A DNA stretch of 64,000 bases. It comes from Littorina saxatilis (Eukaryota > Mollusca > Gastropoda > Littorinimorpha > Littorinidae). Within the stretch, counting starts at the first letter, position 1. Every line of letters starts with the position of its first letter. Of the stretch, positions 52,101 to 62,400 are shown one piece after another. The stretch is taken from the NCBI RefSeq assembly GCF_037325665.1, contig NC_090255.1, forward strand, positions 20,699,154 through 20,763,153, read 5' to 3'. Both the position numbers and the translations under genes were made by a program. The notes under the pieces were generated by a model, which was not told where the DNA came from, did not search any database, and saw only the letters and a list, made by a program, of their open reading frames with translations.

Positions 52101-55100
52101 CATATACCACACCTTAAGCGATTCACATCTTGCAGGAAATGTAAATTGTAATTTGTGAGTTATTGTATGCGCTAACTGTGATTACTTCCCTTTCCTTTGT
52201 TTGTGAATCTTTGTTGTTGTACGTTCAGAGTTTTCCGTTGCAGAGAGCTGAGCGGGGTTAACGGATTTGTTGTTCGTTTTACTGTTTTCTCTACATTGTT
52301 GTTTCGCATTCTGTAACAGGTTACATTTCTACCGTCTTGTTTTACTTGGATTTTTCTCCATATTTTGACTTTGTTGGAATTTTGGGGGGGAAGGGTCCGA
52401 GGACTTCTGTCCTAACCAAGGCTGTGGGAGACACTCTGTTTCACCGCAAAAAGCAGCCGATAAAGTAGGCCACGGCTGTGGGAAACACTTTGTTTCACCG
52501 CAAAAAGCAGCCATAAAGTAGGCTACGCGATTTGTTCTACACCGTTTGGATTTTTCTTCTGCATTTTCTGGTTGCTGGATTTTTGTATCCACCGCTTTCA
52601 TCACCGCGTGTTCTAGCTATAGCTGCGTTAGACTTACTTTTGTGATAAAGCTTTGCTAAACTAACCATGGCTACAGGGGGATCTCCTACGAAGAGATTAA
52701 CTTTTGAGACTCCTGGTAGCGAGGAACAGACAGAGCGAGACGCACGCGTTAGAGCGCGTAGTTTGCTTAAGCGCAAGGAGTTAGAACGTAAGGAGGACAT
52801 AGAGCGACAGACGAGAAAAGAAGAGCTTGACAGACAAGAACGACAGGCCGAACGGGACAGACAGGACAAGAAAGAGAAAGACGAACGTGACAGACAGGAA
52901 AAGAAAGACGAACGTGACAGACAAGAACGGAAAGAGAAAGATGAACGAGACAGACAAGAAAGGGAGCGACAGGCCGAACGACAGGCCGAACTTGACAGAC
53001 AAGAAAGAGAGCGAGACAGACAGGAACGGAAAGAGAAAGAACAGGCTGAACTTGAGAGACAGGAACGACAGGCCGAACGACAGGCCGAACGTGACAGACA
53101 GGACAAACAGGCGGATCGCGAACTCCAGCTAGAACTAGCTAAGCTACAGGCAGAGAAGGGTACGCTTACTCAGGCTAGCGCGCCGACGTTTGTTGCCGAC
53201 CGTACGAGACTGCCGACGTTCGACGATGACAAGGACGAGCTCGACGACTTTTTACGCCGGTTTGAGCGCATTGCATCTGACCAGAAGTGGGAAGAGGCCA
53301 CGTGGGCTAGCCGCCTTAGCACCTGCTTGAAAGGACGCGCATTGCAGCTCTACAACGCTTTGGAGGACGACGAGGCGAGAGACTATCAGGCACTTAAGAA
53401 GGCGTTACTCCAGCGCTTTAACCTGACTGCTGAAGCCTACAGACGACGTCTGCGTAACAGCAAGAGACTGAGCGGCGAGCTGAGTCATCAGTTTGTGGCA
53501 CGCCTTAATCTCTACCTGCGGCGCTGGGTGGAGATGGCCGAAAAGGACTGGACCGTCGACGACCTTGCCGACCTCATTGTCATGGAGCAACTGATGTCCA
53601 GCCTGCGACCTGAGGTGGTGACCTTCGTGCAGGAACACCAGCCAAAGACTACTCAGGAGGCAGCCGACTGGATCAGAGTACACGAGGACGCCCAGGCGAT
53701 CTCCGGCAAATCTTCAGGCTCACGGCCGGGAAAATCGGGAAATTCGGGTTCTTCAGGACCCAAGGACGGGAAGGACGATCAGGGACACAAAGGATCAGGT
53801 TCCAGAACTGACATCCAGTGTTACTACTGCAACAAGCGGGGCCACGTGAAGAAGGACTGCCACAAGAGACAGGCTGACCAGAAGGGCGTACACTTTGTTG
53901 GCAGCGAGGAGTTAAGGGACGTCACGAGCTCATGCACCATTCCACAACTCTGCGTTCCGTGCTCCAGGAAACATTTCCAGCCCCACTGCAACGTCTACGT
54001 TAACGGAGTGAAGGGCGAAGGTCTGCGGGACACAGGGGCAGACATGATAGTGGTTCGGGCGAGTCTAGTTCCAGCTATGGCCTACACAGGAGACAGCATC
54101 AGGGTGAGAATGGCCGAGGCATCTCACGCTTATGACTTGAACACGGCAGTGATCAAGGTTGTAACACCGTTGTTCACGGGGACCATTGTGGCCGTCGTCA
54201 TGGACGATCCTCCATGCGACTTGCTCATTGGAAACCGGGTTCAGTTTGTGGACGGCGTCACCAGGGAGGTTCCCGTTTACCGGTCTCCCGACGTCATTTC
54301 AGTGCTCACGCGGGCACAGGCGGAGCGAGAGGACAAACCTCTCAAACCCCTACCTGCTGCACGAGCTGCCCTGGGGAACGTGACCCCCGCGCTTCTCGCG
54401 AAGGCTCAGGCATCTGATCCGACACTAGCGACTCCTCGGGAGCACGCGAAGTCGGGGAAGGTGAAGCTGAGCGGGAAGCATGGGAGGTCAAGGTTCCTCA
54501 GGGACAAGAAGTTGCTCTACCGTGAGTTCAGCAACCAAGAAGGTACATTCAAACAGGTTGTCGTGCCTCGCGAGTTTCGCGAGGGTGTCATGGCAACGGC
54601 ACACGACTCGATTCTGGGAGGTCATCTTGGCACCAAGAAGACCACGGATCGTGTCTGGCGCCACTTTTACTGGCCAGGCATCTGCACGGATGTCCGACGT
54701 TTCTGTGCGTCCTGCGATAAGTGCCAGAAGGTGGTGGCCAAAGGAAGGGTGAGGAAGGTCCCCTTAGAGAAGATGCCGCTCATCGACGAACCCTTTCGTC
54801 GGGTGGCAGTGGACATCATCGGGCCCATCTTGCCTGCGTCTGAGGACGGAAACAGATACATTTTGACCATGGTGGACTACGCTACTCGATACCCAGAGGC
54901 GATCCCTCTGAAATCGATTGAAGCCACGCGAGTAGCTGAGGCTCTGGTTACTATGTGGTCCCGGCTGGGAATTCCATCAGAGGTACTCACCGACAGAGGC
55001 ACGCAGTTCACGGGAGGAGTGATGGCGGAGGCAGCACGACTGCTATCACTGGAGCAGCACTTCACCACTCCTTACCATGCTCAGTGCAACGGACTGGTGG

Positions 55101-58100
55101 AGAGGTTCAATGGCACCTTGAAGACCATGCTGAGGAAACTAGCTCAGGAGAAACCACGCACGTGGGACAGGTACATCCCAGCATTGCTTTTTGCATACCG
55201 CGAGGTTCCTCAGGAGAGCTTGGGCTTTTCCCCATTCGAGCTGTTGTACGGCAGACAGGTACGCGGTCCCATGGCTATCCTGCGTCAGGCTTGGACGGAC
55301 GAAGAAGCTGACGAGGAGGTGCAGACGACGGCGACCTACATCGTAGAACTCAGGAACAGGATTGAAGAGACCTGCAAATTGGCTCAAGAGAACCTGGGAA
55401 GAGCAGCACAGCGTTACGCGCGAGGATTCGACCGCAAGGCACGGCCGCGCAGCTTCAAGATTGGAGAACGGGTGTTGCTACTTCTACCTGTCAAACACAA
55501 CAAGCTACAACTGCAGTGGCAAGGACCTTTTGAGGTGACAGCGAAAGTGGGCCAGAACGACTACAGGATCGTCATGAACGGGAAAGCACGCCTGTACCAC
55601 GCCAACCTGCTGCGCGCCTACATAGAGAGGACTGCCTACGGGGAAAAGGACAAAGTGACAGAAGCAGTTGCTGTCGTGATGGACGAGACAACGGAAGAAC
55701 AGGGAGGAGGACGTGTACCAGTTTGTCCGCTGGAGGCTAGTGAGGATCACACGGACGTGCACATCTCACCTGATCTTGGGGACGACCAGCAGGCGGACTT
55801 GCAAGAGATCCTGAAGGATGCAGCACGGGTCCTTACAGACATACCACTTCAGACGCATCTAGAGGAGTTTACCTTCGACTTGCTGGAGAAACAGCCAGTG
55901 AGGACGAAGCAGTATCCCATGCCTCATGCCCAGAAGGAGGTGGTCAGGAAGGAAATCGCCGACATGACGAAGTTGGGCGTCATCGAGCCAGCGAACTCTC
56001 CCTACAGTTCACCAATTGTGCTTGTGAAGAAGAAGGATGGACGCGTCAGGTTCTGTGTCGACTACCGGAAGCTGAACAAGATTACGGCGTTTGACGCGGA
56101 ACCCATGCCTGATGTGGACTACCTCTTCAGTCACTTGGCCAAGGCCAAGTACTTTTCCAAACTGGACCTCACCAAGGGATACTGGCAAATTCCAGTTGCC
56201 GAGGAAGATCGCCCAAAGACTGCATTTACCACTCCATTCGGCCAGTTCCAGTGGACAGTCATGCCTTTTGGTCTACAGAATGCAGGTGCCGTCTTCACTC
56301 GCATGATGAGGAAACTTTTGGAACCATTGAAGCGCGAGGACATCAGCAGTTTCATCGACGATGTGCTGATCGCGACAGAGACATGGACTGAACATCTCGA
56401 CGCCCTGCGCGACGTGTTCGGAAGGTTGAAGGACGGAAATCTGGGAGCTAAACCGTCCAAGTGCTACTTGGGATTTCGGGAATTGTCTTTCCTGGGTCAT
56501 GTTGTCGGCGAGGGATTGCTCGTTCCAGAGGACGACAAGATCCAGAAGATTCGGGAGGCGGAGCCACCGCGCACGAAGAAAGAAGTCAGGTCTTTCCTGG
56601 GCCTAGCCAGCTTCTACAGACGCTTCATCCCGCACTTTGCCGAAATCGCACTACCACTGACCAACCTTACCAAGAAACTACAACCGACCGTTGTAGTGTG
56701 GACTGAGGAATGCAGCTCCGCATTCAACACCCTGAAGAGGCGACTCACCAGTCAGCCTATTCTCCGACTACCAGACCTGAACAAGGACTTCGTGCTGAGG
56801 ACAGACGCTTCAGGGAAGGGACTTGGGGCAGTGTTGCTTCAGGAGACAGAGGGGTTTTTGCACCCTGTTTGCTTCGCCAGCCGTAAGCTGACCTCGGCCG
56901 AGGCAGCGTATGCAACGGTTGAACGCGAGTGTCTCGCCATTGTCTGGGGCATCCAGAAGTTCGAAGCGTACCTGTACGGACGACCTTTCTGTCTGGAGAC
57001 GGACCATCAACCTCTGCAATATCTTCAGGTTGCAAGGTTGGCAAACGCCAGACTTATGCGCTGGGCGTTGATTCTCCAACCGTACCAATTCACGGTACGC
57101 GTCATACCGGGCGCCAACAATGTTGGAGCTGACTTTCTCTCTCGGGCTGTAGAGGAGAACATGACTGTGAGCGAAACCGAGGTTTCGTCTTGAAGAGGGG
57201 AGGTGTGTCACGATCGGGTGACAGAGACCAAGAAAGTGTCACTCAGTGGAGTGCCTGTTCTTGGTCGGTTATGATAGAAAGCGCCTGTGCGTGATATTGG
57301 ACACAGCAGAGTTTGCTGACAGTGCTCAACGAGCACGGATGTTTTGAAACGCACGAGCTTCACAGTGCGGGTTTCTGCTATCATAGGGCTGACGGTTTTT
57401 CGCTGACAGCGCGCACGGGATTTTCAGGGATTGAGTTTCCCGTGTCTTTTTTCTGCTTGGGGAGGCAGAATTGTGTATAGCTGGACTGGTTTTGTGACAA
57501 GGTCAGTCACGTGTATTTGGCTAGGTTGTCTGACAGAGACACGAGTACGGGGCACTTGACACCCAGCGGCAGAAGAGGAAGGATCTAATACACAGTTTCT
57601 AGAGTATGATGGTTTTTCACCGAATATTGTATTCGGCACTCTAGGGGAGCTTCCACCGGTTATTTCCTTCACACTGCCACATATTTTGCTGAGGACAAGT
57701 CGTCAACTTTCCTTCGTCGGCGATGGCTTTCGCATAAGGATTCGACAAGGGGTTCTGGACGTTTTTGGTCACTGTTGACGAACAGAGGCTGTTCCAGGGA
57801 GGAGGCGGACTTTGCTTCCATTGAGAGTACAATCATAGGCTTTTGAGGTAATAAATCATTATTTAACGCTGTTGATGAGTCTGTGTTGTGGAATGAAATA
57901 CTCTCTGTTGTTCTTTCCAGGTTAGCGCATAATTTACTCTCTGTGACGCTAAAATACTAATCTGTATATGGTTTTTGCAGATAGGGAGAGAAGGACGGAA
58001 AATGGCTGTTTTGTTGTTGTAAAAAGTCCGTTTTGTGCAGGCCCACGTGCTCGATGAGATATTTAAAGATGACATGTTTTAAGGTGGTGGGTGAGGGGTA

Positions 58101-58824
58101 GCTGACATGTTTAGTGCACCGATGCTTTCTGTTTGCAGCCTTCGTTCGTTCGCCTCGCTTCGTTACGTTCCTGTAACATCTGCACGGCTGACTCTGGCGG
58201 GAACTGTTGAAGCTACGCTAACCAGGAGACCGGCTAACCAGGAGACCGGCTAACCAGCGGACCGGCTAACCAGCGCACCGGCTAACCAGCGGACCGGCTA
58301 ACCAGCGAACCGACTAACCAGCATACCGGCTAAGCAGCAGCAGCAGAGATAAAGCTAAGTGCACCATGTCGTACGCACCCCGTTGACCACCGTTGTCTTT
58401 TCGTATCTATGATTTCATTGGAGTAGTGACAACGTGGGGTGTGTGACACCTGCATGAACTAGAGCTTTTTGAACAGAACATTCTCATTTGACTGTATTTA
58501 CACGGGTTCAGCGTGTTACTATAATTTTCTACATACTACTGGCATTTTGTCAGTGAACACTGGTTTTTTACGTGTTGAGAACGTAAAAGGAACATATTTT
58601 GAGTGAAGGCTCGAGGGAGGTGGAGAGTTTATACATAAACAGGCGTCTGAAACTTATACTTTTGTTGACTCTATTTAATTGTATGACTGCGAGAGTGGAT
58701 CGTGGTGTGGTTAGTTAATTAGTAGTAATTAACCGGTTCATAATCACCTTAAGTGATATATTGAAACGTGACACACACACATGGCCAAATACACACACAC
58801 ATGGCCAAATACACACACACACAG

Positions 58825-58860
<36 letters not shown>

Positions 58861-59437
58861 CCAAACACACACACACATGGCCAAATACACACACACACAC
58901 ACACACACAAAGAAACACACACACACACCATGCAATCCCTACCTTCTTATCCCAGGCAACATGGCCAGGGATGAAATCCTCAGGAGGTGCTTGCCTGGCC
59001 TGGCCGTAGGTCAAGGTGGGGTTAAAGTTGGCCAAGTGGTCAAGGTCAGCCTGGTCCAGCTGGTTGAACTGGATGGGTTTGCCACCGATGCCCACCTCGG
59101 CCCGATTCACAGTGCAATACCCATTCCTGTAGCCAAGGGTATGACTCAGGTGGTGCTTGGTGTGCTAAAAACAAACAAACAAGATAATTTAGGTACAGTG
59201 GAACCCCCTTTTAAAACCTAAACAAATCGGGTCATAAAAAGGAGGGAGTTTTAAAATTGGGGGTCATTTTACAAAGGTTATGAGCAGAAAGTCTTAGAAA
59301 ACAAGGTCTTAAAATTGGTCGAGGGGGGCTTTAAAGGGGAGTTTCACTGTATCCATGATACAGGCATACATTGGAAAACCCCTATAAAATACTCAAATCA
59401 AGAGCAACAAGAGTGAATCTTAAAATGGTGGTACAAT

Positions 59438-59479
<42 letters not shown>

Positions 59480-62400
59480 TGTCAGTAAGTACTGGTGTCA
59501 CATGACTGATGTGAACCAGTTGATTGGCTAATGGCGATGCGCTAAAACTGATATTATTCATAGAGCAAATCTCGAAAATAATTATTGAACTCAGCGCTAT
59601 ATAGTCAGTGGCCTTCGAAGACCTCGTAACTTACATTTTCCCGATTTTCGGATTTTTGCATGGTTCCGTCCCTTGATTTTTTTCCTATCATCTGTGAATA
59701 TGGGGCGGGGATATAGCTCAGTTGGTAGCGCGCTGGATTTGTATTCAGTTGGCCGCTGTCAGCGTGAGTTCGATCCCAGGTTCGGCGGAAATTTATTTCA
59801 GTCAACTTTGTGTGCAGACTCTCTTCGGTGTCCGAACCCTCCCCCCGTGTACACTACATTGGGTGTGCACGTTAAAGATCCCACGATTGACAAAAGGGTC
59901 TTTCCTGGCAAAATTGCTTAGGCACAGTTAATAATTGTCTACCTATACCCGTGTGACTTGGAATAATAGGCCGTGAAAGGTAAATATGCGCCGAAATGGC
60001 TGCAATCTACTGGCCGTATAAAATTTCATCTCACACGGCATCACTGCAGAGTGCCTAGAACTGTACCCACGGAATATGCGCGATATAAGCGTCATTGATT
60101 GATGATTGATTGATTGAAAAGCTTGTAACTCTATCTATTTTGCAAAGGTCTTTTTCCCCTGATTTCAAAAACCTCGTATTGCCGTTGGGTGTTGAGACAT
60201 TAGCGACATTAGCGGGAAAACCTCGTATTGTCTGTTTGAATCCCTGCGAGTCTGTTGAAAATCCTCGTAATTGTTCCTTAAATTCAAAACAAAAAAGTTC
60301 AAAACAAACAAGTCGCGTAAGGCGAAAATACAATATTTAGTCAAGTAGCTGCCATTTTTCAGCAAGACCGTATACTCGTAGCATCGTCAGTCCACCGCTC
60401 ATGGCAAAGGCAGTGAAATTGACAAGAAGAGCGGGGTAGTAGTTGCGCTAAGAAGGATAGCACGCTTTTCTGTACCTCTCTTTGTTTTAACTTTCTGAGC
60501 GTGTTTTTAATCCAAACATATCATATCTATATGTTTTTGGAATCAGGAACCGACAAGGAATAAGATGAAAGTGTTTTTAAATTGATTTGGACAATTTAAT
60601 TTTGATAATAATTTTTATATATTTAATTTTCAGAGCTTGTTTTTAATCCGAATATAACATATTTATATGTTTTTGGAATCAGCAAATGATGGAGAATAAG
60701 ATAAACGTAAATTTGGATCGTTTTATAAATTTTTATTTTTTTTTACAATTTTCAGATTTTTAATGACCAAAGTCATTAATTAATTTTTAAGCCACCAAGC
60801 TGAAATGCAATACCGAACCCCGGGCTTCGTCGAAGATTACTTGACCAAAATTTCAACCAATTTGGTTGAAAAATGAGGGCGTGACAGTGCCGCCTCAACT
60901 TTCACGAAAAGCCGGATATGACGTCATCAAAGACATTTATCAAAAAAATGAAAAAAACGTTCGGGGATTTCATACCCAGGAACTCTCATGTCAAATTTCA
61001 TAAAGATCGGTCCAGTAGTTTAGTCTGAATCGCTCTACACACACACACACACACACGCACGCACGCACACACACACGCACATACACCACGACCCTCGTTT
61101 CGATTCCCCCTCGATGTTAAAATATTTAGTCAAAACTTGACTAAATATAAAAAGTGAAAACCTCGTATCTACACGTTTTGATCTGGTGAAGAGGAATTTG
61201 ATTTTTAAAACACTCATTATCTCAGAACTATGATTTTGAAGATACGAGTTCTTCGAAGGCCACTGACGATATGCGCTTTGTTCAATAATGAATTTTCTCG
61301 ATTTGCTCTATAAATCCCTTAGTGCACTGGGATGTCTCAATAACTTAAATAATAATAATAATAACAATGAGCATCTATATAGCGCAACATTATAACTTTA
61401 CAATTATGCTCTTTGCGCTTGACACATTTAAAATTAAAACACAGTTATACAAGCATTTACATTCATTGTCAATTACAGACTTTCGGAGCAGAAAAAGTTG
61501 AGAGGAGCAAGGCGTGTGTGTTTGGGGTGGGAGGTGTCTTGCTGTACTCCCGATTAAGACCTGTGGAACTGATATTTCATATAATCACTGTATTCATATA
61601 TATGTTAACCCTTAGGCTGGTTGTCGCAACATATGTCGCGCTACTTTACGTATACTGTCACCTGGTTGTCACGACATATGTCGCGCCACTGGCTCAGTCT
61701 GTTTGGTCGGTTCCGATTACCTCCCATGGATGCGAAAACCTATATGACCGGTTTTTGTTATTTTTCTGTTAATTCACCAGTGGCTATGTAACATGTGTTA
61801 CAGAATTGCACCAGTGTAAGGGTTAATTTTACTATTTTTACAGGTCTTGATTGGGAGTAGGTAATAAAATCATGTCAGTTCTTCTTTCAAATCACAGCGT
61901 ACAACATTTTGTGGATACATTAAGAGGTAGTACGTACGTGATGAGGTATTGCCTCTCATTGTCTCAATTGATAGAAGCCATGAAAATTACCAAACCTTAC
62001 AATGTATGTTGCCAGTAAGCATAGACAACACAACACAACACAACACAACACAACACAACACAACACGATTTGACTGTACATGGGCCTGCAATGTACTGAG
62101 TGAAATCTGTCTCTGATATGCAGTGAACGCTCTAACAAATTTATGCAAAGTACTTCAAGCTGTACTATCATATACTACTATTACTAGTTCACAACCCCAA
62201 GTTATAACTGAAGTCACAGAAGAAGAGAAACAAATATCATGAAACATGAGGTCTGAAAAATAAGACCTTCATTCAATTCAACTTGACGGGGCAGTATTTG
62301 GGTAAAATTGCATTGATCTTCAAGCCACATTTAGCCTGTGAATCTGGATCTGGATTCACACTAGGTGTTGGTCGTGGGGATTTACATCACAGAAGCTGAT

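Larger units (their letters stand above)
50402..58773 (+). mobile_element. Ty3/gypsy LTR retrotransposon with Gmr1-like domain order, looks whole
   Basis: About 8.4 kb: 5' LTR 50402-51960, primer site from 51963 (TGGGGGCCAAGCC), one gag-pol frame 52667-57193, purine tract about 57195-57203, 3' LTR 57206-58773. The LTRs begin TGTCAC and end GTGACA. Both flanks are (CA)n, so a short CACAC duplication is likely but cannot be proved. The LTRs are nearly identical, so insertion was recent. No env gene. It lies antisense in EFHC1 intron 2, its right end 170 bp from exon 2. Confidence 0.93.

Noticed and set aside
52537-53106. 189-codon Ser/Arg/Cys-rich minus-strand frame
   Set aside because: Mirror of the charged repeat in the LTR element's gag.
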